From: Promicromonospora sp. AC04
GTDB taxonomy: Bacteria; Actinomycetota; Actinomycetes; Actinomycetales; Cellulomonadaceae
DNA length: 64,000 nucleotides
Reading direction: 5' to 3'
Assembly: GCF_003058225.1 (NCBI RefSeq)
Contig: NZ_QBUG01000004.1
Span: 1 to 64,000 of the forward strand
The notes below the pieces were generated by a model that saw only the letters and a program-made list of their open reading frames with translations, made no database searches and was not told where the DNA came from. Positions 7,517-16,305 of the stretch are shown piece by piece (the first letter of the stretch is position 1; the number at the start of each line of letters is the position of its first letter). The translations under genes and the position numbers were made by a program.

Positions 7517-8446
7517 CTACAGGTTGTCCGAGTAGAAGGCGACGAGCCGGTCGACGGCGGCCTCGACGTACTGGGGCTCGTCGTACATCTCGTAGTGACC
7601 GGCGCCGTCGACCACCATGAGGTCGACCGGGTTGGGCGCCAGCTTCCACAGCCGCATGCCGGTCTCGTAGGAGCCGGTGTTGCCGATGCGTCCGGCGAGG
7701 ATGACCTGCAGCGGCTGGGTCATGAGCTGATCGACCAGGTGGAACGCGTCGTAGCCGAGGAGCAGCGAGTCGCCACGGGAGAGGCGGCGGTTCGTCGAGT
7801 GCTCGTTGCGGCCCCGCTCGGTCCGGTAGAACGTGATCGCCTGGGTCGTGTCGATATCGGTCAGGCCGGCCGCGGCGGCGTCCTCCAGGGTGTCGGGCAG
7901 CCAGTTCTCGCGGGTCAGCTCGCCGGTACGAGCCTCCTCGGTGCGGGCGTCAGCCATGGTGTCGAGCGCGGCCGCCGGGCCGTCCGGCTGGAAGGCGCGG
8001 AAGGCGGCACCCGTGTCGCTCGGCACCACAGTGCCGACCGCCTTGATGCGATGGTCGGTGCGGGCGGTGTGCACCGCGTAGCCGCCGCCGGCGCAGATGC
8101 CGAGCACGCCGATGCGGTGCGGGTCGATGCCGGGGACGGTGCTGAGCGCGTCGATCGCGTAGGAGATGTCCTCACCGCGACGGTACGGGTCCTCGAGGTC
8201 GCGGGGCTCGCCGCCGCTCTGGCCCTGGTGCGCGGGGTCGAACACGAGCGCCGCGATTCCTCGGGCGGCCAAGCGGGAGGCGTAGTTCGCGCCGATCTGC
8301 TCCTTCACGCTGCTGCCCGGCGTCGAGAGGACCACGGCGCGCAGCGGCGCGGCTTCGTCGATGCCGTCGAGGTCGAGGTCGTCGGGCAGGTGGAGGTCGG
8401 CCGCGAGCTCGATCGGCCCGCGCGGGATCGTGATGTGCTGAACCAT
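7517..8446 (-). CDS. Alpha/beta hydrolase, dienelactone-hydrolase/YcjY-like
   Basis: 309 residues. Oxyanion region VVLSTPGSSVKEQ, then GIAALVFDPAHQGQSGG, and a nucleophile elbow GICAGGGY in which cysteine replaces the usual serine, as in dienelactone-hydrolase-like enzymes. The acid/His end is GAGHYEMYDE. Start ATG 8446 has AAGGACC upstream. It is divergent from a MarR gene, and the 110-bp gap contains a 30-bp palindrome, so it is the likely target of that regulator. Substrate unknown; serine-to-cysteine elbows often act on lactones or esters. Confidence 0.85.
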   Translation of the reverse strand: MVQHITIPRGPIELAADLHLPDDLDLDGIDEAAPLRAVVLSTPGSSVKEQIGANYASRLAARGIAALVFDPAHQGQSGGEPRDLEDPYRRGEDISYAIDALSTVPGIDPHRIGVLGICAGGGYAVHTARTDHRIKAVGTVVPSDTGAAFRAFQPDGPAAALDTMADARTEEARTGELTRENWLPDTLEDAAAAGLTDIDTTQAITFYRTERGRNEHSTNRRLSRGDSLLLGYDAFHLVDQLMTQPLQVILAGRIGNTGSYETGMRLWKLAPNPVDLMVVDGAGHYEMYDEPQYVEAAVDRLVAFYSDNL

Positions 8447-8505
8447 CTGATGAGGTCCTTCGCGTAGAGTTTGTTCGATAGCCGTTCTGTTCGAGATGGG
8501 CAGTA

Positions 8506-8535
8506 GTACAGTCTCGAACTAGTTCAGAACTGTAC
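8506..8535. promoter_or_regulatory. 30-bp palindromic operator between hydrolase and marR
   Basis: Arms GTACAGT and ACTGTAC flank a perfect inner palindrome GAACTAGTTC; only a few positions between them break the symmetry. It lies just before the MarR start and within 60-90 bp of the divergent hydrolase start. A further half-related sequence GTTCTGTTCGAGA lies at about 8484. MarR regulators bind such long dyads between themselves and a divergent target. Confidence 0.7.
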
Positions 8536-8556
8536 CACTTGGATGAGGGGGCTCGT

Positions 8557-8979
8557 GTGTCGGTTGACGCCGCACAGCTGTGGACGCTGAACCATCGCCT
8601 GCTGACCGTCGTGCTGGACGCCTGCAGCGCCGAGCTGGCCGAGCTCGGGCTGGAGACGAAGGAGTTCTTCGTGCTCGCCGAGGTCGCGGCGTCGCCGTAC
8701 CCGGCAAAGCTGGCGACGGCGCTGGTCATCCCCAAGGCGAGCGTGACGGTCTATGTGCGCAACCTGGTCGCCAAGGGGTTCATGCGACGCGAGATCGACG
8801 ACGCGGACCTGCGGCGGCATCGGCTCGTGCTGACCGACGAGGGTGAGGCGGCGCGGGACCGCGCTTTCGCAGCACTGGCGACGGCGTTCGACCGGAGGCT
8901 GGCGACGATCCCGCCGCGCGACCGCACCGAGCTGCAGCGGATCCTCCTGGCGCTGCTGGAGCCAGGGGCGGAGGGGTAG
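8557..8979 (+). CDS. MarR-family transcriptional regulator
   Basis: About 140 residues. Winged helix at about 40-95 (ELGLETKEFFVLAEVAAS, then IPKASVTVYVRNLVAKGFMR) with the wing ADLRRHRLVLTDEGE. I place the start at GTG 8557 because GAGGGGG lies 5 nt upstream; a TTG at 8539 is possible but lies inside the spacer after the palindrome. Divergent to the hydrolase gene and next to the 30-bp operator, it probably represses itself and the hydrolase. Confidence 0.87.
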   Translation: MSVDAAQLWTLNHRLLTVVLDACSAELAELGLETKEFFVLAEVAASPYPAKLATALVIPKASVTVYVRNLVAKGFMRREIDDADLRRHRLVLTDEGEAARDRAFAALATAFDRRLATIPPRDRTELQRILLALLEPGAEG

Positions 8980-9094
8980 TCCGATCACAGGCTTGGCGGG
9001 TCACGGCTGGGCTCCGTAAGGGGGGATCGGCGGGCCGTGGCTACTTCCTCGCGCAGGCGGTAGAAACGAAGCACCACTCGTGAAAGGGGGCGTC

Positions 9095-9934
9095 GTGATC
9101 GATCGCACCGGGCTGGCGGAGTTCCTCCGCAATCGTCGTGAGGCACTGCAGCCGGAGGACGTCGGCATGCCGCGCGGGCAGCGTCGCAGGACCAGCGGGC
9201 TGCGGCGCGAGGAGGTCGCGGCCCTGTGCAACATGTCGGCCGACTACTACTCCCGCCTGGAGCGGGAGCGTGGACCGCAGCCGTCGCAGCAGATGCTCGG
9301 CTCGATCGCCCAGGGGCTCCACATGTCGCTCGACGAGCGCGACCACCTGTTCCGCCTCGCCGGGCACAACCCACCGCCCAGGGGAACGTCCAGCGAGCAC
9401 ATCAGCCCTGGCCTGCTGCGCATCCTCGACCGCCTGGAGGACACCCCCGCGGAGATCGTCACGGAGCTCGGCGAGACCCTGCGGCAGACGCCGATGGGCG
9501 TCGCGCTCACCGGCAACACGACCCAGTACACCGGGCCCGCCCGCAGCACCGGCTACCGGTGGTTCACCGACCCGGCCTCCCGGAACATCTACGCTCAGGA
9601 GGAGCACGCGTTCCTGACTCGGATGTACGCCTCGGGGCTGCGCGAGATGGTCACCCTCCGCGGTCCTGGCTCCCGGGCCGCGTACCTGGCCGGCCTGCTC
9701 CTGGACAGCAGCGAGGAGTTCCGGCGCGTGTGGGACGACCACGAGATCGGGATACGCCCCCACGAGGTCAAGCACTTCAACCACCCCGAGGTCGGCGCCC
9801 TCGAGCTGAACTGCCAGCGGCTCGTCGACCCGGGCCAGGCCCACTCGCTGATGGTCTACACCGCCGTACCCGGCAGCGAGAGCTACGAGAAGCTGCAGGT
9901 GCTGTCCGTCATCGGCGCGCAGACGCTTCGCTGA
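9095..9934 (+). CDS. Helix-turn-helix regulator with MmyB-like ligand domain
   Basis: About 279 residues. N-terminal XRE-type helix-turn-helix (GQRRRTSGLRREEVAALCNM then SADYYSRLERERG) and a C-terminal MmyB/PAS-like domain (YRWFTDPASRNIYAQEEHAF). Start GTG 9095 has GAAAGGGGG upstream; GTG 9080 is an alternative adding five residues. This family usually represses a divergent short-chain dehydrogenase or oxidoreductase; no such neighbour is present here, and the genes on either side (marR and a HAD enzyme) point the same way without overlap. Target and ligand unknown. Confidence 0.88.
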   Translation: MIDRTGLAEFLRNRREALQPEDVGMPRGQRRRTSGLRREEVAALCNMSADYYSRLERERGPQPSQQMLGSIAQGLHMSLDERDHLFRLAGHNPPPRGTSSEHISPGLLRILDRLEDTPAEIVTELGETLRQTPMGVALTGNTTQYTGPARSTGYRWFTDPASRNIYAQEEHAFLTRMYASGLREMVTLRGPGSRAAYLAGLLLDSSEEFRRVWDDHEIGIRPHEVKHFNHPEVGALELNCQRLVDPGQAHSLMVYTAVPGSESYEKLQVLSVIGAQTLR

Positions 9935-10006
9935 CCTCGGCGGCGATCGTGCCCGCGGAAAGATCGTGCTCCTGAGCCGATCAGACATTCCACTACGGTG
10001 TTGCGC

Positions 10007-10711
10007 ATGCAGCCTGCGGCGATAGGGCCAGCCCGTCCGACTGTCGTCTTCGATGTTCTCGGCACCCTGGTCGACCAGGCCGGGAGCCTCGGGCGGCGGG
10101 TGTCCGAGGTGACCGGGATCAAGAGCGGTGCCGCGGCGTACGTAGCCCGTCGATGGCTCGAGCGCATCGCCGAGCAGGAGCGCGAGATCGTCGAGCGCCG
10201 TCGTGCGTTCATCCCGAGCCACGAGCTGGATCGCGAGGTCCTGAACTCGCTGGTCCACGAGCACCTGCTGCCGCCCGGGTCGGCCGCTGTGCTGGCCGAC
10301 GCGTCGGAGCGGCTGCGCCCCTGGCCGGACACCGTCGCCGGCCTCGACCTCCTCGCGGGCGACCTGGCGGTGCTCGGCCTGTCGAACGCGAGCCGTCGCG
10401 TCCTGGCCGGGCTCAGCGCGGGCGGCGGGCTGCGCTGGCACCAGGTGCTCTCCGCGGAGGACGCGGGCACGTACAAGCCGGGTCGCGAGGTCTACGAGCT
10501 GGCGGTCGCCAGCGCGCCCGCCGCCTCGGGTCCGCCGTTCATGGTGGCGGCGCACGCCTGGGACCTGCGAGCCGCCGCGGCGGCGGGGATGCGCACGGCG
10601 TACGTGCCCCGCCCCGCAGGCGACCTGCCTCGTCCGGACGACCGGTTCGACGTGCACGCGACGAGCCTCGTGGACCTGCACGCGCGGCTGCTCGAACTGC
10701 CCGAGAACTAG
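10007..10711 (+). CDS. HAD-superfamily hydrolase, haloacid dehalogenase type II-like
   Basis: About 234 residues. Motif I VVFDVLGTLVD with the nucleophilic Asp, motif II LGLSNASRR, motif III Lys in AGTYKPGREVY and motif IV region VAAHAWDLRAA match type II haloacid dehalogenases and related phosphatases. ATG 10007 is chosen because a TACGGT -10 ends at 9999, 7 nt earlier, and there is no ribosome site; GTG 9998 would overlap that hexamer. It hydrolyses a carbon-halogen or phosphate ester bond; which one is not decidable. Next gene (DyP peroxidase) follows after 21 bp. Confidence 0.85.
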   Translation: MQPAAIGPARPTVVFDVLGTLVDQAGSLGRRVSEVTGIKSGAAAYVARRWLERIAEQEREIVERRRAFIPSHELDREVLNSLVHEHLLPPGSAAVLADASERLRPWPDTVAGLDLLAGDLAVLGLSNASRRVLAGLSAGGGLRWHQVLSAEDAGTYKPGREVYELAVASAPAASGPPFMVAAHAWDLRAAAAAGMRTAYVPRPAGDLPRPDDRFDVHATSLVDLHARLLELPEN

Positions 10712-10732
10712 GGCCGCTGTTAGCCTTCCGGC

Positions 10733-11719
10733 ATGTCGTCGGACAGGATGATCAGCGGAGACAGTGGGCGGACCGCTCCCCCGGCGCACCGCGCCCTGGG
10801 CACGCCCCAGGGCGTCGGCGCCCCGCTGACCCGGTCCGCCGTCTTCCTCGTGCTGGTCGTGGCCGACGGCGACGATGCGCTGGGCGCGGTCCGCGAAGTG
10901 CTCTCCGACCTCGCCGGTCTGGTCAAGACCGTCGGGTTCCGGGACCCGCAGAACCCGGTCTCGTGCACGGTCGGCATCGGCAGCCGGATCTGGACGGAGC
11001 TGACCGGACGGGAGCGGCCCGCCGAGCTCCACCCGTTCCGCGAGATCGCGGGCGCCGCGCACACGGCGGTCGCCACCCCGGGTGACCTGCTGTTCCACAT
11101 CCGGTCCGATCGGCAGGACCTCTGCTTCGAGCTCGAACGCCTGCTGCTCGACGCGTTCGGCGCCTCGGTCACCACCGCCGACGAGGTGTCCGGGTTCCGC
11201 TACTTCGACACCCGCGACCTGCTGGGCTTCGTCGACGGGACGGCCAACCCCGTCGGCGCCGAGCTCCCCGAGTCCACCCTCGTCGGCGACGAGGACCCGG
11301 CATTCGCCGGTGGCAGCTACGTCGTCGTGCAGAAGTACCTGCATCCCCTCGCCGCGTGGCGGGCGCTGACGACCGAGCAGCAGGAGCAGATCATCGGCCG
11401 CACGAAGGCCGACGGGGTGGAGCTGGACGACGCGGCCGAGGGGCAGAAGTCGCACAAGACCCTCACCACGATCACCGGCGACGACGGCGGCGAGCACGAC
11501 ATCCTGCGCGACAACATGCCGTTCGGCCGGCCGGGGCACGGCGAGTTCGGCACCTACTTCATCGGCTACTCCCGCCACCTGTGGGTCATCGAGCGGATGC
11601 TCGAGCGCATGTTCGTCGGGGACCCGCCCGGCCTGCACGACCGGATCCTCGACTTCTCGACCGCGCACACCGGCACTGCCTTCTTCGTCCCGTCCACGGC
11701 GATCCTCGACGCGTTGTAG
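10733..11719 (+). CDS. Dye-decolorizing (DyP) heme peroxidase, B type
   Basis: 328 residues without signal peptide. The diagnostic GFVDGTANP block holds distal Asp168; the proximal heme His is 241 (KSHKTLTT) and distal Arg259 and Asn261 are in ILRDNMPFG. The 18-residue His-Arg and R-x-N spacing match DypB enzymes. It oxidises phenols and dyes with H2O2 and is often packaged in encapsulin shells; the C terminus here (STAILDAL) is short, without a clear cargo tail, and no encapsulin gene is in the window. TAGCCT at 10721-10726 is 6 nt before the ATG, so it may be leaderless. Confidence 0.93.
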   Translation: MSSDRMISGDSGRTAPPAHRALGTPQGVGAPLTRSAVFLVLVVADGDDALGAVREVLSDLAGLVKTVGFRDPQNPVSCTVGIGSRIWTELTGRERPAELHPFREIAGAAHTAVATPGDLLFHIRSDRQDLCFELERLLLDAFGASVTTADEVSGFRYFDTRDLLGFVDGTANPVGAELPESTLVGDEDPAFAGGSYVVVQKYLHPLAAWRALTTEQQEQIIGRTKADGVELDDAAEGQKSHKTLTTITGDDGGEHDILRDNMPFGRPGHGEFGTYFIGYSRHLWVIERMLERMFVGDPPGLHDRILDFSTAHTGTAFFVPSTAILDAL

Positions 11720-11768
11720 GCGGGCGTCGGCACGGACTCCCGCACGTCGCCCCGTCCCGAGTCCGGCG

Positions 11769-12824
11769 CTAGGAGTCCGGCGCCCCGCAGATCGGGTCCC
11801 GCCATCGGGTAGCCGTCTGGGCGTCGGCCCGCGCGGCGACCAGCCTGGACATGAGCGACCTGTCCTGCTCCCCTGGTTCGGCCCCGGTCTCGACCGGGCA
11901 GACGGCGCGGCCGACGATCTTCGCGGCGGGAATCTGCTCCAGGGCGCCGTCGTCGCGCAGGAGCAGGAGGCTGACGTCGTCGACGTTCACGACCATGCCG
12001 TCGTGGTATCTGGAGCTCTCCCCGGAGGACGCCGCGACGCCGTCGACGACCACGCGCTCGTTCGGCAGCCAGCGCGAGGACGCGACGGGTTCCCACAGCG
12101 ACCACAGCAGCAGGAGGACGAGCAGCAGCGCGGGATAGGTCCGGTCGGCGAGCCGGATCCAGCCCGGGGCCTCGCGCGTGCGCGCGAGCAGGAAGAACGT
12201 GACCGTCACCGCGCCGATGACCTGGTAGAAGAGCAGGACCAGGTCGCGGCTCACCGCCGCGGAGACCAGGCCGACGACGAACGCCAGCGCCGCGAAGACC
12301 GCCAGCGCAGCACCCGTCCACAAGCTCGTCCCGGCCGCCCGGCTCTTGACGGTCAGCTCGTCGAGCGGGAGCCGGTCCAGGCGGCTGCTGAGCGGGAAGT
12401 CGAGCCGCCGCATCCACGCGACCCAGGCGTAGAACGCGAAGATCACCACGGAGGCCACCGGGAGGCACAGGATGCCGGCCAGGACGAGGACGACGAGCGG
12501 ATCGATCCTGCCCGGCCGGAACCAGATGCGGCGCTGCAGCACGACGCCGAGCACGGCGATCGTCGCGATGAGGTCGGTCCACGTCGCCAGGACGAGGCTC
12601 AGCGGGTTGACGTGCTGGATGACGGCAAGCATCGCGTTCGAGTCACCGCGCGTGATCGACCAGACGTTGAACGCGATCAGGACGAACGGCGCGACGGGCA
12701 CCACGGCCAGGAAAAGGGGGTCCTTGACCAGCGCCCCGAGCCCGGTCTCGTCGGCGGGTCGCGGCGTCGAGCGTCGGCCGCTGTCGCCTCCACCGGACCA
12801 GTCGATCCCGCGCTCGTCAGACAT
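11769..12824 (-). CDS. Six-segment membrane protein of unknown function
   Basis: About 351 residues. After a polar N terminus (SDERGIDWSGGGDSGRR) there are about six hydrophobic segments in the first 235 residues, for example PLFLAVVPVAPFVLIAFNVW and TYPALLLVLLLLWSLWEPV. The last ~110 residues form a soluble domain with two cysteines (AVCPVETG and DPICGAPDS). I start it at ATG 12824: TATGTT lies 7 nt upstream as a leaderless -10, whereas the in-frame ATG at 12836 is inside that hexamer. I recognise no family. Confidence 0.7.
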   Translation of the reverse strand: MSDERGIDWSGGGDSGRRSTPRPADETGLGALVKDPLFLAVVPVAPFVLIAFNVWSITRGDSNAMLAVIQHVNPLSLVLATWTDLIATIAVLGVVLQRRIWFRPGRIDPLVVLVLAGILCLPVASVVIFAFYAWVAWMRRLDFPLSSRLDRLPLDELTVKSRAAGTSLWTGAALAVFAALAFVVGLVSAAVSRDLVLLFYQVIGAVTVTFFLLARTREAPGWIRLADRTYPALLLVLLLLWSLWEPVASSRWLPNERVVVDGVAASSGESSRYHDGMVVNVDDVSLLLLRDDGALEQIPAAKIVGRAVCPVETGAEPGEQDRSLMSRLVAARADAQTATRWRDPICGAPDS

Positions 12825-12901
12825 GGCGACGAACATATCGGCACATTTGCGCCGGCTGAACGGCCGGGTGTGAAGGCCATCGAGTTCGATCCGCCGAGTA
12901 C

Positions 12902-12930
12902 TTGTTTTCGGATGCCCGAACTTTTAGAGT
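12902..12930 (+). promoter_or_regulatory. Promoter with MntR/DtxR-like dyad upstream of the metal importer
   Basis: TTGTTT at 12902-12907 and TAGAGT at 12925-12930, spacer 17, then 6 nt to the ATG at 12937 (leaderless). Between -35 and -10 lies TTCGG-ATGC-CCGAA (12907-12920), a perfect 5-bp-arm dyad of the kind bound by DtxR/MntR metalloregulators. A repressor there would block polymerase when metal is plentiful. Confidence 0.6.
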
Positions 12931-12936
12931 CTCGAC

Positions 12937-13872
12937 ATGCCCAGCGCCCGCCGTACCCCCGCCGTCCTCCGTCTCGCGCTCCCGCTCGCGCTGGTCGCGG
13001 GAGCGCTGTCCGGCTGCTCGGCGTCGGCCCTGGAACGCGCGGCGGACGACCGGCCGGTGGTGCTGACGACGTTCACGGTGCTCTCGGACGTCGCGCAGAA
13101 CGTGGCCGGCGAGCACCTGCGGGTGGAGTCGATCACGAAGGCCGGCGCGGAGATCCACGGGTACGAGCCGACGCCGCGCGACATCGCGAGGGCGTCCGAG
13201 GCGGACCTGATCCTGGACAACGGGCTCAACCTCGAGTCGTGGTTCGGGCAGTTCGTGGAGTCGGTGGACGTGCCGCACGTGGTCGTGTCCGACGGCGTCG
13301 AGGTGCTGGACATCACCGAGGACGCCTACGCAGGCAAACCGAACCCGCACGCGTGGATGAGCCCCGTGAACGTCGCTCTCTACGTCGACAACATGGTCGA
13401 AGCGTTCAGCGACCTCGACCCGGCGCACGCCGACGACTACGCGGCCAACGGCGCGGCGTACCAGGCGGAGCTGCAGGAGGTCCAGGACGAGCTCGCCACC
13501 GGGCTGTCCGCCCTGCCGGAGAACGAACGGGCGCTGGTGACCTGCGAGGGCGCGTTCTCCTACCTCGCCCGCGACGCCGGCCTGACCGAGCGGTACATCT
13601 GGCCGGTCAACGCCGAGCAGCAGGCCACCCCGCAGCAGATCGCCTCGGCCATCGAGTTCGTGCGCGAGAACGACGTCCCGGCCGTGTTCTGCGAGTCGAC
13701 GGTCTCGGACAAGCCGATGCAGCAGGTGGTCGAGGCGACCGGTGCGGCCTTCGGCGGCACCCTCTACGTCGACTCCCTCTCGGAGGCCGACGGGCCGGTG
13801 CCGACCTATCTCGACCTGATCCGCTACGACAGCGCGACGATCATCGACGCCCTCACCGGGGGCAACGCATGA
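12937..13872 (+). CDS. Metal ABC transporter substrate-binding lipoprotein, Mn/Fe (cluster A-I) type
   Basis: 311 residues. Signal peptide with lipobox LSGC, lipid Cys27. Predicted metal ligands of the MntA/PsaA type are visible: His74 (AEIHGYEP), His138 (KPNPHAWMSP), Glu204 (VTCEGAFSYLA) and Asp279 (LYVDSLSE). A Glu at the third position and no His-rich loop argue for manganese or iron rather than zinc. First gene of a three-gene operon, with ATGA overlaps. The start is set by the leaderless promoter at 12902-12930. Confidence 0.92.
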   Translation: MPSARRTPAVLRLALPLALVAGALSGCSASALERAADDRPVVLTTFTVLSDVAQNVAGEHLRVESITKAGAEIHGYEPTPRDIARASEADLILDNGLNLESWFGQFVESVDVPHVVVSDGVEVLDITEDAYAGKPNPHAWMSPVNVALYVDNMVEAFSDLDPAHADDYAANGAAYQAELQEVQDELATGLSALPENERALVTCEGAFSYLARDAGLTERYIWPVNAEQQATPQQIASAIEFVRENDVPAVFCESTVSDKPMQQVVEATGAAFGGTLYVDSLSEADGPVPTYLDLIRYDSATIIDALTGGNA

Positions 13873-14660
13873 CCGCGAACCAGGACGCGACGAACCAGGC
13901 CACCGGGACCCGGGCCGCCGCGATCCAGGTGGCGGACGTAGTGGTCCGCTACGGCGAGGTCCTGGCCCTCGACGGCGTGTCGCTGAGCGTCGGGCCGGGG
14001 CGGGTGACCGGGCTGATCGGGATGAACGGATCCGGCAAGTCGACCCTGTTCAAGTCGATAATGGGCATGGTCCGCCCCGACCGCGGACGCGTCCTGATCG
14101 ACGGCGCCGACCCCGTCGTGGCACGCCGGGAGGGCCGGGTCGGCTACGTGCCGCAGAGCGAGGACGTCGACTGGGCCTTCCCCGTGTCCGTCCGTGACGT
14201 CGTCATGATGGGCCGCTACGGACGCCAGGGCCTCACCCGGCGCGCCCGGCCGGCCGATCACGCCGCCGTCGCCGACGCCCTGGACCGGGTCGAGCTCACC
14301 GACTACGCCGACCGGCAGATCGGGCAGCTGTCCGGCGGGCAGCGCAAGCGCGCGTTCGTCGCGCGCGGCATCGCCCAGGACGCCCGGACCTTGCTGCTGG
14401 ACGAGCCCTTCGCCGGCGTCGACAAGCGCTCCGAGGCCACTATCGTCCGGCTGCTGAAGGAGCTGGCGGCCGACGGCCGGACGGTCCTGGTGTCCACCCA
14501 CGACCTGCACGCCCTGCCGCGCCTGGCCGACGAGGCGGTGCTGCTGCTGCACCGGGTCCTGTTCCACGGTGACGTCTCCGAGGCGCTCCGGCCGGAGAAC
14601 CTCGCCCGCGCGTTCGGCCTCGACGGCGTCGACGTGCTCGACCACGAAGGATCCGTATGA
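13869..14660 (+). CDS. Metal ABC transporter ATP-binding protein
   Basis: 263 residues from ATG 13869, which overlaps the binding-protein stop (ATGA). Walker A GMNGSGKST, signature LSGGQRKRAF, Walker B TLLLDEPFAGVD and the switch VSTHDLHA are intact. The QSEDVDWAFPVSVRDVVMMG segment is typical of Mn/Zn importers. It powers import through the next gene's permease. Only a short N-terminal tail (TANQDATNQATGTRAAA) is unusual. Confidence 0.93.
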   Translation: MTANQDATNQATGTRAAAIQVADVVVRYGEVLALDGVSLSVGPGRVTGLIGMNGSGKSTLFKSIMGMVRPDRGRVLIDGADPVVARREGRVGYVPQSEDVDWAFPVSVRDVVMMGRYGRQGLTRRARPADHAAVADALDRVELTDYADRQIGQLSGGQRKRAFVARGIAQDARTLLLDEPFAGVDKRSEATIVRLLKELAADGRTVLVSTHDLHALPRLADEAVLLLHRVLFHGDVSEALRPENLARAFGLDGVDVLDHEGSV

Positions 14661-15523
14661 GCCCGCTCGACCTGCTGCTGGAGCCGCTGCAGTACGACTT
14701 CATGGTCCGCGCGATCGTGACGACCGTGATCGCCGCCGTCGTCTGCGCGCTGCTCTCGTGCTGGCTCGTCCTGGTGGGCTGGTCGCTGATGGGCGACGCC
14801 GTCTCCCACGCCGTCCTGCCCGGGGTAGTGCTCGCCTATGTCCTCGGCGCACCGTTCGCGCTGGGCGCCCTGGTGTTCGGGTTCCTCGCCGTCGCCCTGA
14901 TCGGCGCGATCCGCGGCACGAGCCGCGTCAAGGAGGACGCCGCGATCGGGATCGTGTTCACCACCCTGTTCGCCCTCGGCCTCGTCCTCATCTCCGTGAC
15001 GCCGAGCCAGACCGACCTGAACCACATCATCTTCGGCAACATCCTCGGCGTCTCCACCGCCGACCTCGTCCAGATCGGCATCCTCGCCGCCGTCGCGTTC
15101 GTGGTCCTGGTCGTCAAGCGCCGCGACCTGACCCTGTACGCGTTCGACCCGATGCACGCCCACGCCATCGGGCTCTCGCCCCGGTTCCTCGGGGCGCTGC
15201 TGCTCGGGCTCCTCGCCCTGACCGCCGTCGTCGCGCTCCAGGTCGTCGGGGTGATCCTGGTCGTGGCGATGCTGATCATCCCCGGCGCCACCGCTTACCT
15301 GCTCACCGACCGGTTCGGGCGCATGCTCGTGATCGCCCCGGTCATGTCGGCGATCTGCTCGGTCGTGGGGATCTACCTCAGCTACTGGCTGGACGCCGCC
15401 TCCGGCGGGCTCGTCGTGGTCGTCCAGGGTGTGGCGTTCACCCTCGTCTACCTGTTCGCTCCCCGCCACGGCCTGCTCGGCAGGTACCTGACGACCAGGC
15501 CGGTGGCGGTCCCCGCGGGATGA
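14657..15523 (+). CDS. Metal ABC transporter permease (ABC-3 family)
   Basis: 288 residues with about eight hydrophobic segments, typical of the ZnuB/MntB ABC-3 family; the conserved SHAVLPGVVLAYVLGAPF and VGVILVVAMLIIPGATAYLL stretches are present. The start overlaps the ATPase stop. Completes the importer. No metalloregulator gene is in the window, so the regulator of the upstream dyad must be elsewhere. Confidence 0.93.
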   Translation: MSPLDLLLEPLQYDFMVRAIVTTVIAAVVCALLSCWLVLVGWSLMGDAVSHAVLPGVVLAYVLGAPFALGALVFGFLAVALIGAIRGTSRVKEDAAIGIVFTTLFALGLVLISVTPSQTDLNHIIFGNILGVSTADLVQIGILAAVAFVVLVVKRRDLTLYAFDPMHAHAIGLSPRFLGALLLGLLALTAVVALQVVGVILVVAMLIIPGATAYLLTDRFGRMLVIAPVMSAICSVVGIYLSYWLDAASGGLVVVVQGVAFTLVYLFAPRHGLLGRYLTTRPVAVPAG

Positions 15524-15558
15524 CTCAGCTGGACCCGGTCCGTGCAGGTCACACGGTC

Positions 15559-15572
15559 GGGACCAAGGTCCC
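15559..15572. promoter_or_regulatory. DosR/DevR-like box upstream of the DoxX gene
   Basis: GGGACC-AA-GGTCCC, a perfect 6-bp-arm dyad about 100 bp before the DoxX start. It is the exact reverse complement of the box at 18729-18742 in front of the universal stress protein gene. The core resembles the GGGACT/GGGACC palindrome bound by mycobacterial DosR. A DevR-like regulator is encoded between the two boxes. Confidence 0.65.
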
Positions 15573-15670
15573 TTGGATGCGGGGCCGGGGACTCTGCCGG
15601 CGGCTGGCGGTCCGCGGGAGCGTGGAGACAGGCACCGGAAGGGTTCCGGCGCATCTCCCAGGAGGACATC

Positions 15671-16240
15671 ATGAGCTCGATCAGCCACTCCGCATCGTCG
15701 GCACACGGACCGGTCGCGCGTGAGCGTGCCGCCTCGGCTGCCACGACTGTCACGAGCAAGTCCGTCGCCCGGTACAGCTTCGCGGGCGTCCGGCTGCTCC
15801 TCGCCGTCGAGTTCCTCTGGGCGTTCGGCGACAAGCTCTTCGGCTGGGGCGTGGCCACGCCGACCGACCGCGCCTGGATCAACGGCGGCGCCCCCACCGA
15901 GGGCTTCCTCAGCGGCGTCGAAGGACCCTTCGCCGGATTCTTCGGCGCACTGGCGGGCAACCCGGTCATCGACTGGCTGTTCATGCTGGGGCTGCTCGGT
16001 ATCGGTGTCGCCCTCGCCCTGGGCATCGGCATGCGCCTCGCCGCCGGGACCGGCGCGCTGCTCATGCTGCTGATGTGGATGGCATCACTGCCGCTGGAGA
16101 ACAACCCCTTCGTGGACTACCACCTGCTCGACGCCGTCCTGCTGGTCGGGCTGGCCGCCTACCTGGCCGGTGACACGATCGGTCTCGGCAAGCAGTGGGC
16201 ACGGCTCCCGCTGGTCAAGCGGTTCCCCGTGCTGCGATGA
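15671..16240 (+). CDS. DoxX-like integral membrane protein
   Basis: 189 residues with four hydrophobic segments: [20 protein letters not shown], then a segment near [20 protein letters not shown], one near [17 protein letters not shown] and one near [16 protein letters not shown]. The conserved N-term Arg and the loop [20 protein letters not shown] fit DoxX-type proteins. Start ATG 15671 has AGGAGG 5 nt upstream. Family members are linked with thiosulfate:quinone or redox functions. The upstream DevR-like box suggests induction by low oxygen or redox stress. Confidence 0.8.
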   Translation: MSSISHSASSAHGPVARERAASAATTVTSKSVARYSFAGVRLLLAVEFLWAFGDKLFGWGVATPTDRAWINGGAPTEGFLSGVEGPFAGFFGALAGNPVIDWLFMLGLLGIGVALALGIGMRLAAGTGALLMLLMWMASLPLENNPFVDYHLLDAVLLVGLAAYLAGDTIGLGKQWARLPLVKRFPVLR

Positions 16241-16269
16241 CAGCCCACCCCGTGGTGCCCGTCCCGGCG

Positions 16270-16298
16270 GTGACCAGGACGGGCACCACAGCTACGGT
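16270..16298 (+). promoter_or_regulatory. Leaderless promoter of the response regulator gene
   Basis: GTGACC (16270-16275), spacer 17, TACGGT (16293-16298), then 7 nt to ATG 16306. No ribosome site precedes the ATG. This fixes the start of the response regulator and excludes the longer in-frame forms. Confidence 0.55.
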
Positions 16299-16305
16299 AG
16301 AGCGC

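Noticed and set aside
9041-11668. 875-codon leftward open frame
   Set aside because: Lies antisense to three well-supported genes; third-position GC makes such frames common, and its composition is Arg/Gly/Pro-rich noise.
12003-13868. Long rightward extension in front of the metal ATPase gene
   Set aside because: It crosses the membrane protein and binding-protein genes in other frames; the true start is the coupled ATG 13869.
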